Made by a program: the position numbers and the translations under genes. Under the pieces are notes generated by a model that ran no database searches, was not told the DNA's origin, and worked only from the letters and a program-made list of their open reading frames with translations. Positions 18,136 through 26,400 of a DNA stretch of 53,799 nt are shown here, piece by piece; position 1 is the stretch's first letter, and each line of letters starts with the position of its first letter. Source of the stretch: Desulfobacterales bacterium (lineage in GTDB: Bacteria > Desulfobacterota > Desulfobacteria > Desulfobacterales > SURF-7); contig JABHLN010000010.1 of NCBI GenBank assembly GCA_018693105.1, positions 1 to 53,799 of the forward strand, written 5' to 3'.

Positions 18136-18534
18136 TTATGGTTTAATCCATTTTTCACTTGCTTCGTTAAAAGGCGCTGTGTTTGTTTTATTTGGCAATT
18201 TACTTCCTGATTGGACATAAGATACTTTTGCGTTCAAACGGCCGCCGCTTTCAACTGTGAGATCCTTGCATGCCACTGTGCCGGAGCAGTTTCCGGTTGA
18301 AAGTATTATTAATTCGTTTGAAGCTGTTACATCGCCTTCAAATCTTCCGCCAATTGTTATACTGGAAACCTTGGCTTGAGCAATTAACGATCCTTCTTCA
18401 GCAATGACAACTGTATCTCCAACAAGTGTTCCGGTTACTGTTCCCTTTATTACCAGTGTTCCTTTGCTGGAAATTGTTCCGTCTACCAATAATTCTTTAT
18501 CAATTATAGAAAGATTCTTTTTATCTCTTTTCAC
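18136..18534 (-). CDS. Bactofilin (polymer-forming cytoskeletal protein)
   Basis: 132 residues. The short repeating beta segments (LVDGTISSKGTLVIKGTVTG, ITIGGRFEGDVTA, LTVESGGRLNAKVSY) form the right-handed beta helix typical of bactofilins, with disordered basic and polar tails. Bactofilins polymerise without nucleotide and position cell-wall enzymes. The start is GTG overlapping the stop of the upstream M99 peptidase gene (GTGA), so the two are translationally coupled. In Helicobacter the bactofilin CcmA and the M99 peptidase Csd4 act in one shape programme, which fits this pairing. Confidence 0.92.
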   Translation of the reverse strand: MKRDKKNLSIIDKELLVDGTISSKGTLVIKGTVTGTLVGDTVVIAEEGSLIAQAKVSSITIGGRFEGDVTASNELIILSTGNCSGTVACKDLTVESGGRLNAKVSYVQSGSKLPNKTNTAPFNEASEKWIKP

Positions 18535-20339
18535 TTTTCATCTCCCTTAAAAAAATTCATCATAACTGATCCTAAAATTATATCATTCTGCTGAATATCA
18601 ATTCGATAACTACCTGATGTTTTGTTGTTTGAAGAAAGTACGCTGTTTAAATCCACAGTTTGATTTCTTTTAATCATTTTTTTAAAAGATCCCGGGCCGG
18701 TTATAAATGCTTCAACATACCTGCTTTGAATGGTATCAACAATTATATCAATTAACTGAAGACTCATACGTTGATCTATTGATATAGTATCACCAGGTAC
18801 ATAACAATATTTTTTCTCATCGCCTTTTCCTAAAACAAGATATTTCAATACTGGTGTTTCAAGCTTTATAAAAAGTTTACCGAGTTGGTCATTATCTCTT
18901 GTAACAACAATCTGATAAATCTTTCCATCTTTATTTAATGAATAATTTTTCCAAAGGTCCCTGTCAGTGTATATAATAAACCCTCGATCCTCACCGATGT
19001 TTTTTGAGACTTCACCAACATACCCCTTAAAATTCACTACAAAATCGGAATGATAAGCGAGGTTAGTGAAAACATCAACAATTTTCAATTTATCACCTTT
19101 TACAATAGAAACAAATTCATTGTTCTGGCAGATCTGGTTTTTCCCGTTAATATTTAGTTTAAAATAAAGAAAGGGGGCTTCATGTTTAGAATCATTTGAA
19201 ATTGAAACATTATTTGAGGCTTTTTCCCTCCCCCAGTCAAATGCAACGTTTATGGATCCACATGAAAAATAATCTTTCCTGACAATAACTTTTGCCGGTT
19301 TTTTTATTACAATTTTCTTCCGCAGATCATTCACTGCACCATATCCGATAATATCAGCGCTAAGACCTCTTTCATAATTAGCTTCGATATGAGATATCAT
19401 AATAGAGTCGCCTTTGTTGAGATACAGAGTCTGATCTTTTTCAACAAGAATCGGCAGTGAATTGTTTACTGAAACAATAAGATAACGTAATTCAGGATCT
19501 TCAAGGTTAAAACCCGGTGATTCCGGAACAACTCCCAACAAATCCATAAATGCATTTATGGCCAGGTTATGATGAAGGACTTTTGTTTCCAGGGGTAATG
19601 ATTTACTGGACTCAACACCGAATGCCGGTATACCCCATTTATATAATGCATAATACGTGGCAGATTTACGTTGTTCTTTATGCAGAGAATCTTTCAGCCT
19701 TGTATTGTGATTGTTAAAATGAAAATGGTAATCAGGATTTTTAATATCCTTATTGATCATCCCGGCTACCTTTTTCCCCATATCACCGAGCCTGATGACT
19801 TTACCGGTATCCTGATTAGTAAATTCATCACAATCTGCTATCAGTGATTGTCCATACCTCTTTGGATTTCTCTCAGGACTTTCCCATTTCTCTGAGTAAA
19901 AGCCTGAACCGTCATGCAGATTAAGAAGACAGTCGCTTTCGGCAATAAGTTTTTTCAGGATTGAAACAACCTTGGTTTCATAATTATCTTTTTTATCTTC
20001 AGCAAATTTCCGATTCATATCTTCATTTATTTTTCTCCGCTTTAATAAAATAGAGTGGAAATTTGCTCTTGGAACTACAATAAGATTTCCTTTGGCAAGG
20101 GAAAGATCAGCATATAAATCTGCGGAAATAAAACCGCCTGGTTCATCACCCTGAATACCTCCTATAAGTAGTAGGGTTTTACCAGGTTCTTTTCCATGAA
20201 TCCTGTATACGTTAAGTTCATGGTCGGTGCCTTCAAAAAAGACAGTATGAATCTTTTCCTGAGCGTTTATGGAGCATGACAGAAATAAAACAAATAGAAA
20301 AAAAAAAGGCGGTAAAAACAGTTTTATATTTTTATACAT
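18531..20339 (-). CDS. M99-family metallo-carboxypeptidase, Csd4/Pgp2-like
   Basis: 602 residues with an N-terminal hydrophobic export signal (FLPPFFFLFVLFLSCSINA). The catalytic domain has LLIGGIQGDEPGG, with Gln63 and Glu66, and LLNLHDGSGFYSE with His142. A Gln-Glu-His zinc site in place of His-Glu-His is the mark of the Csd4/M99 group, which trims peptidoglycan tripeptides to dipeptides in the periplasm and so affects cell curvature. AFGVESSKSL carries the likely catalytic Glu. The C-terminal 330 residues are beta-rich repeats as in Csd4 domains 2-3. It overlaps the bactofilin start by 4 bases. Confidence 0.88.
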   Translation of the reverse strand: MYKNIKLFLPPFFFLFVLFLSCSINAQEKIHTVFFEGTDHELNVYRIHGKEPGKTLLLIGGIQGDEPGGFISADLYADLSLAKGNLIVVPRANFHSILLKRRKINEDMNRKFAEDKKDNYETKVVSILKKLIAESDCLLNLHDGSGFYSEKWESPERNPKRYGQSLIADCDEFTNQDTGKVIRLGDMGKKVAGMINKDIKNPDYHFHFNNHNTRLKDSLHKEQRKSATYYALYKWGIPAFGVESSKSLPLETKVLHHNLAINAFMDLLGVVPESPGFNLEDPELRYLIVSVNNSLPILVEKDQTLYLNKGDSIMISHIEANYERGLSADIIGYGAVNDLRKKIVIKKPAKVIVRKDYFSCGSINVAFDWGREKASNNVSISNDSKHEAPFLYFKLNINGKNQICQNNEFVSIVKGDKLKIVDVFTNLAYHSDFVVNFKGYVGEVSKNIGEDRGFIIYTDRDLWKNYSLNKDGKIYQIVVTRDNDQLGKLFIKLETPVLKYLVLGKGDEKKYCYVPGDTISIDQRMSLQLIDIIVDTIQSRYVEAFITGPGSFKKMIKRNQTVDLNSVLSSNNKTSGSYRIDIQQNDIILGSVMMNFFKGDEK

Positions 20340-20571
20340 ATTATTCTAAGTTACTTTCAAAATAGTATTATAGTTTGTTTCAATTTAATAAATATCTAGT
20401 ATAAACATAACAATCAAAATCAGTAATTATAACCTTATTGTCATGTTTTTCAACATACTTTTATCGTACCTGGAATATGATTGATTAACCTGCCTCCTAA
20501 AAGGCCCCAAAAAAAAACTTTCACAAAAAAGAACTATAAAACAACAAATTATTATTTAATAAAGACTTACC

Positions 20572-21426
20572 TTAACTTTCCGGTGGCAATTCGAAAGGTT
20601 TTGTTTCAAAAGGCATATTCTTTTCAAGCATCAACGTCCCGTCGGGTTTAAAAATGAAAACAGACGCCTTCTTGAATTGCTCTGGATGAATCTGATTTCT
20701 AATCTTAAATCGTACAGGTTTAAATCGTGAAATCTTGAAATATTGTCCTCTTGATATAACCGACGGACGTCCTGAAGAAAGAGCTACTGATGGAATTATC
20801 AACCAATTATTCAAATTATCATCAGCTTTAAGTATGGTAAATATATAGCCGGACATTTTTACATCAGGCTGTTTATTGCTAATATTAAATATTACATGTA
20901 AAGTGTTGTCTGATGAATCATGGTAAACTGAAAAATCGGTAACAACAACATCCATATCATTTTCAGTCACGACCCCTTCAATCTTTTCTCCTACTGTATC
21001 TTCTACAACAGCTTCAGGGGAAGTATGAAGTTCTTCCGGTTTTTCTTCAATACTTTCCGGGAATTCCTCGATACTTTCTGAAATCTTTTCCTCAAGCTTT
21101 GATTCAGTCAGTACAAGTCTTGTCATAAGGATATCCATTTCTTCCTTGAACGTTTTTAATTGCTGCCGGGAAGATTCGGCCTTTGTTTTCAAAATTTTAT
21201 TCTCGGCCAGAATACCTCTATAAACGAATGAAAGATAAACAGATACTGCTATTGCTATAACAAGTGCGGTAATTATCAGGATCATTACTGTCTTGAACCA
21301 TCTTACAGATAAAATTTCTCCATGATCGCCTACAGCCAGAAGCTCCCAACGCTTCTGCTTTCTCGTAGAAGTTGGTATTGGGACCTCAGCTATTTCTTTT
21401 TTATATTTTCCCGTCAGGTTTTCCAT
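20572..21426 (-). CDS. Single-span membrane protein with coiled coil, unknown function
   Basis: 284 residues from the ATG at 21426 (AAGGTCC upstream); a TTG one codon earlier is less likely. Residues 1-42 are cytoplasmic and basic, a transmembrane helix lies at about 44-68 (TVMILIITALVIAIAVSVYL), a coiled coil at 72-115, a Glu/Pro-rich linker at 115-150 and a beta-rich periplasmic domain at about 155-270 (DVVVTDFSVYHD, TLHVIFNISNKQ, GYIFTILKADD). I do not recognise the family. The position upstream of the M99 peptidase-bactofilin pair on the same strand suggests a role in the same envelope module, but a 230-base gap separates them. Confidence 0.75.
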   Translation of the reverse strand: MENLTGKYKKEIAEVPIPTSTRKQKRWELLAVGDHGEILSVRWFKTVMILIITALVIAIAVSVYLSFVYRGILAENKILKTKAESSRQQLKTFKEEMDILMTRLVLTESKLEEKISESIEEFPESIEEKPEELHTSPEAVVEDTVGEKIEGVVTENDMDVVVTDFSVYHDSSDNTLHVIFNISNKQPDVKMSGYIFTILKADDNLNNWLIIPSVALSSGRPSVISRGQYFKISRFKPVRFKIRNQIHPEQFKKASVFIFKPDGTLMLEKNMPFETKPFELPPES

Positions 21427-21945
21427 CAAGGACCTTTTTAACTATAATGGGTTTTTAAAGTCAGCTTGGGAAATATCGAAATCAGTCATGTATCCAGTCT
21501 TGAGACTTTTAAATAATGTATCTTTTTTACAACTTCAGTGGTCAGGTTTAATAGTTAGAATTCTATAATTGAGAGCTGACAATTATTGAGTAACAATTTA
21601 TAATTTCAAAAAAACTTTTGTTCGCTATCCTGAACTTTCGATTGTCAATTTATAGTAAAAATATTGATTTGTCAATGGTACCGAGGAGTTATCTTTTTAT
21701 CACACCGGGATTTAAACATTTTAGGCCGGGTTTTTTATTCCGGACTATGGAATACCGATAACATTATCACCTTGACCAGTATAATAATATATTCTTGCTT
21801 TTCAACACCTTATATCTCTTTCTATTTTCAACCATTCACTATTATTAAAAGAGGTTTCTTAATACAAGTTCTATCATAAACTACAGAAATTCTTCTTATG
21901 CTGATATCGCCTGAACATGTAACCGTAGATCATGCTATTCAGGTG
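21427..21945. other. Intergenic region, nothing recognised
   Basis: About 520 AT-rich bases between the membrane-protein gene start and the ruvB stop. I see no credible gene, RNA or repeat copy. It should include the promoter of the coiled-coil gene. Confidence 0.5.
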
Positions 21946-22968
21946 TTATTTAATTCCAAAATGCCGATATGCAGTCTCGGAAACCTTTCGCCCCGAAGAT
22001 GTCCTGATAATAAACCCCATTTTCAAAAGAAACGGTTCAACAACATCTACAAGTGTATCAGACTCTTCCTGAAGTGTAGCTGCAATAGCATCTATTCCTA
22101 CAGGTCCGCCATTATAAAACTTTATTATTGTATCGATATATGACCTGTCCAAATTTGTCAGTCCAACCTTATCAACACCTTCAAGAGCTAGGGCAGCCTC
22201 CACAGTCTCAACTGATATTGTACCGTCTGATCGTACCTGGGCATAATCCCGAACTCTCTTTAAAAGTCTGTTTACAATTCTTGGAGTCCCTCGTGAACGT
22301 TTTGCAAGCTCCAGTGCACTTTCATCATCTATCGAGAGGCCGAGTAATTTTGCAGAACGCCTGGTAATATTTATAAGGTCATTTTCACTGTAAAAATCAA
22401 GACTCTTGAAAATGCCGAACCGGTCCCTGAGCGGTGATGATAACATTCCAACCCTTGTAGTAGCTCCAACAAGAGTAAAATGTTTTAAACGGTACCTGTG
22501 ACTCCGGGCATGTACACCCTTGTCAAAAACAAAGTCAATTGCAAAATCCTCCATTGCCGGATATAAGAATTCCTCTACAGCCTTAGGAGTGCGATGAATT
22601 TCATCAATAAACAGGATGTCACCTTCACCAAGATGGGTTAGAACTCCAACCAGGTCCCCACCTTTTTCAAGTGCGGGCCCTGAGGTAACGGTGAGCTTAC
22701 CACCCATCTCACTAGCTATAATGTGTGCCATTGTCGTCTTGCCAAGACCTGGAGGGCCGTGAAATAGTACATGCTCAATAGGTTCACTGCGTTGTTTTGC
22801 AGCCTCAATAGCTATCTTAAGTGTTTCTACCATTTCAGGTTGACCTATGTAATCAGAAAAATGCTGGGGGCGTAAAGATATAATATCGGGTTCGCAGTCA
22901 TCGGGGAGAGCAGAACCTGTAACAATACTTTGTTTTTCTGAAGAAAATGTAAGAATTTTATCTGTCAT
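21946..22968 (-). CDS. ruvB: Holliday junction branch-migration ATPase RuvB
   Basis: 340 residues from the ATG at 22968 (MTDKIL), with CAGGTT upstream; a GTG seven codons earlier is less likely. It is an AAA+ ATPase with Walker [10 protein letters not shown], Walker [10 protein letters not shown], sensor [17 protein letters not shown] and the C-terminal winged helix ([16 protein letters not shown]). It drives branch migration of Holliday junctions with RuvA. Two repeats (one of family 2, one of family 1) fill the gap between ruvA and ruvB. Confidence 0.98.
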   Translation of the reverse strand: MTDKILTFSSEKQSIVTGSALPDDCEPDIISLRPQHFSDYIGQPEMVETLKIAIEAAKQRSEPIEHVLFHGPPGLGKTTMAHIIASEMGGKLTVTSGPALEKGGDLVGVLTHLGEGDILFIDEIHRTPKAVEEFLYPAMEDFAIDFVFDKGVHARSHRYRLKHFTLVGATTRVGMLSSPLRDRFGIFKSLDFYSENDLINITRRSAKLLGLSIDDESALELAKRSRGTPRIVNRLLKRVRDYAQVRSDGTISVETVEAALALEGVDKVGLTNLDRSYIDTIIKFYNGGPVGIDAIAATLQEESDTLVDVVEPFLLKMGFIIRTSSGRKVSETAYRHFGIK

Positions 22969-23003
22969 GACATAACCTGAAACAATCACTAATGTTGATG
23001 AAT

Positions 23004-23147
23004 TAGAAGCTATCTCAAAATAAATCTAAGTGCCCTTGGCGGCGTTATAAAGCGGCTCAAAATGTTCACATACTACATGTATGCTCTGCTTTCTCACCCC
23101 TTTTTGCCTTGCCAGGAACCCTAATCTTTTTTTTGAGATAGCTTCTA
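23004..23147 (-). repeat. Palindromic repeat family 2, copy 3
   Basis: Bounded by TAGAAGCTATCTCAAAATA and TTTTGAGATAGCTTCTA. The interior holds GCGGCTCAAAATGTTCACA and the core CATACTACATGTATGC shared with family 1. It directly abuts a family 1 copy. Confidence 0.88.
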
Positions 23148-23149
23148 TT

Positions 23150-23291
23150 AAAAAATATAACCGATGGCTAAGTAGAAATCTTCATATACAAGGCTTAGTT
23201 GTTGATCAGGAGTGAAGGCATACATGCAGTATGTCGAACTTCTGATCAGCAACTATAACGCAGTAGATGGAGACTTTTTACGACGCCATCA
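23150..23291 (-). repeat. Palindromic repeat family 1, left end truncated against a family 2 copy
   Basis: Starts within TAAAAAATATAACCGATGGC, having lost TGATGAACTCG, and ends ACGACGCCATCA. The inner arms are AGTTGTTGATCAG and CTGATCAGCAACT, a third stem variant that still pairs. Core CATACATGCAGTATG. Confidence 0.87.
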
Positions 23292-23295
23292 ATAT

Positions 23296-23910
23296 TTATA
23301 ATATCTCACTTCGATAAACCTCTTCAAAAAGCTCTTCAGGTGTGGAAATAGATATATTTCTTTTCAATGCCTCGGAAATATAACGTTTTGCATCTGCCGG
23401 CTTATGACCAAGCTGGGTAACAAGTACATCCAGCACCTGACTTTCAAAATCTTTAACAGGTATTTCTTGAGATGCCTCACCTTTACGGATTAATGCAAAT
23501 TTATTAACCTTACCTTCAAGAGAAGCAATAATTTTCTGTGCGGTGCGATTACCGATCCCTTTTAATTCTTTCAATTTTGAGACATCTTTACTTTCTATGG
23601 CCCTTGCTATATCGCTAATAGGCCTACTTAGTGCCTGTACAGCTTTCAGGGGGCCAATAGCTTCAACAGAAATGAAATGCTGAAAAAATTCTTTTTCAGC
23701 TTCGAGATTAAAACCGATCAGGACCGGCTTAGGCTGTCGTTCAGTCTGATGAAAATATATAAAAAGCGATACTGAATCTCCAATAGAGCTTGCATTCAAA
23801 GTTTCCATAACAAATGCAGGCAGGAGAACTTCATATCCTACTTGATTCACAAGAAGAAGTATCCTTTCTTCTTCTTTTTTCAATAATGTACCTTCAAGGT
23901 AGCCTATCAT
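23296..23910 (-). CDS. ruvA: Holliday junction-binding protein RuvA
   Basis: 204 residues, standard length. The N-terminal OB fold begins MIGYLEGTLLKKEEERILLLVNQVGYEVLLP. The tandem helix-hairpin-helix region includes FFQHFISVEAIGPLKAVQALS and LKELKGIGNRTAQKIIASLEGK, and the C-terminal domain that contacts RuvB ends at VYRSEIL. RuvA forms a tetramer on the four-way junction. It lies 30 bases downstream of ruvC and upstream of ruvB. Confidence 0.97.
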   Translation of the reverse strand: MIGYLEGTLLKKEEERILLLVNQVGYEVLLPAFVMETLNASSIGDSVSLFIYFHQTERQPKPVLIGFNLEAEKEFFQHFISVEAIGPLKAVQALSRPISDIARAIESKDVSKLKELKGIGNRTAQKIIASLEGKVNKFALIRKGEASQEIPVKDFESQVLDVLVTQLGHKPADAKRYISEALKRNISISTPEELFEEVYRSEIL

Positions 23911-23940
23911 ATTTATTACTTTAAATAACCTTATATACTG

Positions 23941-24435
23941 TTAATCTGAATTTATGAAATTTTCGTAACGAAAAAGTCCCACAAGAGCCAGTGCTATTGC
24001 ATCTGAGGCATGGTCAGGTTTAATTGGATCAGAATGGTTAATCAGCTGTCGTACAGACCTTTCAAGCTGGGCTTTACCTGCATTCCCGTTTCCTGTAACA
24101 ACCTGTTTTGTCTCACGAACCGAAACCTCAATAACATTAATACCGTTCCTGTATCCTGCAAGTAGAACAACACCTGAAACCTTTCCCAGAGAAATACCTG
24201 CTTTGGGATACTTACCAAGTGAAAAAGCATCTTCCACAACCATAAGATCCGGTTTTTCATCTTCCAGAACCTGAAAAACCTTTGAAAAAATAATATCAAG
24301 TCGTGCCGCCGATGAAATATCTTTTGGAGTATTTATAGCACCGAAAGAATAACCAGCAATATCAAAACCTTCACCCCTGACGACACCGATACCGGTTGAA
24401 GCGAGCCCTGGGTCTATTCCTATTACCTTTATCAT
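23941..24435 (-). CDS. ruvC: Crossover junction endonuclease RuvC
   Basis: 164 residues from the ATG at 24435, matching the family start IKVIGIDPGLASTG with catalytic Asp8. A longer GTG start at 24462 would add nine residues with no match. Other acidic residues are in DLMVVEDAFSLGKYPKAG and HASDAIALAL. It cuts Holliday junctions symmetrically and works with RuvAB, encoded downstream. It is the first gene of ruvC-ruvA-ruvB. Confidence 0.95.
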   Translation of the reverse strand: MIKVIGIDPGLASTGIGVVRGEGFDIAGYSFGAINTPKDISSAARLDIIFSKVFQVLEDEKPDLMVVEDAFSLGKYPKAGISLGKVSGVVLLAGYRNGINVIEVSVRETKQVVTGNGNAGKAQLERSVRQLINHSDPIKPDHASDAIALALVGLFRYENFINSD

Positions 24436-24628
24436 GGCATATAATGCACCATTATTGATCACCTAATGCAAGAATTTTTATGATTTTTTTTAACACGGAT
24501 ATAATATTCAGAGAAGGCCTTGAAGAATAAAATTCAAATATAATCTAAATCCGGAAAGATGAGCCTTAATATTATGATGCGGACACTAAATAGTTAATCC
24601 GGCATTTTTTAAAAACTTTTATTGAATG

Positions 24629-25423
24629 TCATTCCAACTTGGATATATTCTTTTTTGCAAGTACAGCTTCTGGAGAATCAGGAAACTTTCTTATCACCTC
24701 TTTCAGGAAAAGACGTGCTTTAGATTTCTCTCCCATATTTTCAAAAGCCATCCCCTGCTTTAATATTGCAGCAGGTATTTTGTTTCCTTTCGGGTAATTA
24801 TCAATCACCTTCTGATATTCAAGGATAGCTTTTTCGAACCACCTTTGCCTGTAAAATGTTTCCCCAATCCAGAACTGGGCATTATCTGCATTTTCAGATT
24901 CCGGCCATTTTTTCAAAATTTTTTTAAACTCTTCACGGGAAGAATCAAAGTCTCCCTTATCATACAAGCTCCTGGCAAGAGCGTATGTATTTTCAGAAGT
25001 AACTTCCTTTAACTGGTCAACCGAACTTTCAACCCCTTTTTTGTTATCAGGTGTTTCAAAACCGACATATTTCTCAATATTTATAACTCTATCAGTAATA
25101 GCAGATATTTTCCCGTCAAGACTTTGAATTATCTGTTTTTCCTGCTCATTTTTTAATAGATGATCAATCTCTTCCAGTTTACCATTTACGATTTGAAGCT
25201 CTTTTTTAAGACTATCGAGTTTTGTGCCAAGCCTTGCAATATTATTTCTAAAATCCTTTTCGGTCTCTTTAAGAACCTTATCAAGTTCATCGGTACGATT
25301 TTTTTGTGACAGAATCAGCCGGCTCTGTTCGGCAACGATGCCATCAGTGTTGACTCTTACAGGAGCTGCTACACAACCGTATAAATAGAAAACTAAAACA
25401 GGAATAATGAAAAATACTTTCAT
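24629..25423 (-). CDS. cpoB: Tol-Pal system protein CpoB (YbgF-like), lipoprotein
   Basis: 264 residues from the ATG at 25423; the upstream GTG at 25435 adds only four residues. The signal peptide ends in FYLYGC, a possible lipobox with Cys at about 17. A coiled coil follows (about 30-100) and then three TPR-like repeats: YALARSLYDKGDFDSSREEF, NAQFWIGETFYRQRWFEKAI and KQGMAFENMGEKSKARLFL. CpoB links outer-membrane constriction by Tol-Pal to septal peptidoglycan synthesis. It lies downstream of pal, separated by 425 bases that contain a family 1 repeat. Confidence 0.9.
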   Translation of the reverse strand: MKVFFIIPVLVFYLYGCVAAPVRVNTDGIVAEQSRLILSQKNRTDELDKVLKETEKDFRNNIARLGTKLDSLKKELQIVNGKLEEIDHLLKNEQEKQIIQSLDGKISAITDRVINIEKYVGFETPDNKKGVESSVDQLKEVTSENTYALARSLYDKGDFDSSREEFKKILKKWPESENADNAQFWIGETFYRQRWFEKAILEYQKVIDNYPKGNKIPAAILKQGMAFENMGEKSKARLFLKEVIRKFPDSPEAVLAKKNISKLE

Positions 25424-25848
25424 ATCAAATACCACCCTGAAATTTTAAAAACTCTGAAACTGGTAAAATATGAGGCTTTTAGAAAACATACATTCTTGTT
25501 CAAGGAAAGTAAAAAACTTTAACCGATGAATACATTAAGTATATATAGGGCCTGCCCACCTCAGCGGGTAAAATTTCAGCATGGCGAAGAAGCCGACAAC
25601 AAGAGGTGTTTTGCAAAGGTCTCATCTAATGGTAGACGACGTAGTTGATGAACCCGTAAAAAGAATAACCAATGGCTAAGTAGAAATCTTCATATAAAAG
25701 GCATAGCGGTTGATCAGGAGTGAAGGCATACATGTAGTATGTCGAACTTCTGATCAACCGCTATAACGCAGTAGATGGAGACTTTTTACGACGCCATCAT
25801 AGTAAGCCGTCTGCCATTATATAACATAATAAGAATCAATAAAAAAAA
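25424..25848. other. Intergenic region between pal and cpoB
   Basis: About 425 bases in the middle of the Tol-Pal operon. The right part is a family 1 repeat (25646-25799); the rest is AT-rich with a short GC-richer stretch near 25550-25640 that shows no gene. Confidence 0.6.
25646..25799 (-). repeat. Palindromic repeat family 1, full-length, best-preserved GATCA type
   Basis: Starts TGATGAACCCGTAAAAAG and ends CTTTTTACGACGCCATCA. The inner arms AGCGGTTGATCAG and CTGATCAACCGCT pair perfectly around the core CATACATGTAGTATG. Confidence 0.9.
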
Positions 25849-26373
25849 CTACTCTATAGAGAAATGAACACGCCTGTTTTTTGCATATGCTTCTTCAGTA
25901 TTTCCTGAAGATATAGGCATTTCTTCACCATAGCTGTTCTTTGTCAAACGATCGGCGGCAATTCCCATGTCAACCATGAAACTTTTTGTGCTTTCAGCAC
26001 GACGATCTCCTAAAGCAAGGTTGTATTCTGCAGAACCGCGCTCGTCACAATGGCCTTCTATGACAACAGAAACTACCGGGTTCATTTTCAACCATTCTAC
26101 TTTAGCCTTTAATGCTTCCATGGCTTCAGATTTGAGAGTTGATTCATCATAATCAAAATATATGTCCGTATTCTCAAATTTTTCCTTAGCCTTCATTTTC
26201 GCAAGTTCCGCTGCTTCTGCTCGCTGTCTTTCAATATCAGTCTGAATTGCTCGATTATCCATGGAAGTAGTAGACTGTTGTTGGCTCACAGGTTTTTTGG
26301 CACAACTTGCATTCAACAACAACCCCGGAACTACAAGTACTAATGCTAAACATATCCTTAAATTCTTTTGCAT
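25849..26373 (-). CDS. pal: Peptidoglycan-associated lipoprotein Pal
   Basis: 174 residues. The signal peptide ends in the lipobox NASC with the lipidated Cys at 24. The OmpA-like peptidoglycan-binding domain spans about 65-174, with IYFDYDESTLKSEAMEAL, VVIEGHCDERGSAEYNLALG and DRRAESTKSFMVDMGI. AGGGAGG precedes the ATG. Pal anchors the outer membrane to peptidoglycan and binds TolB, encoded just upstream (27-base gap). Confidence 0.97.
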   Translation of the reverse strand: MQKNLRICLALVLVVPGLLLNASCAKKPVSQQQSTTSMDNRAIQTDIERQRAEAAELAKMKAKEKFENTDIYFDYDESTLKSEAMEALKAKVEWLKMNPVVSVVIEGHCDERGSAEYNLALGDRRAESTKSFMVDMGIAADRLTKNSYGEEMPISSGNTEEAYAKNRRVHFSIE

Positions 26374-26400
26374 TTATTTTCCTCCCTTATTTATATTAAC

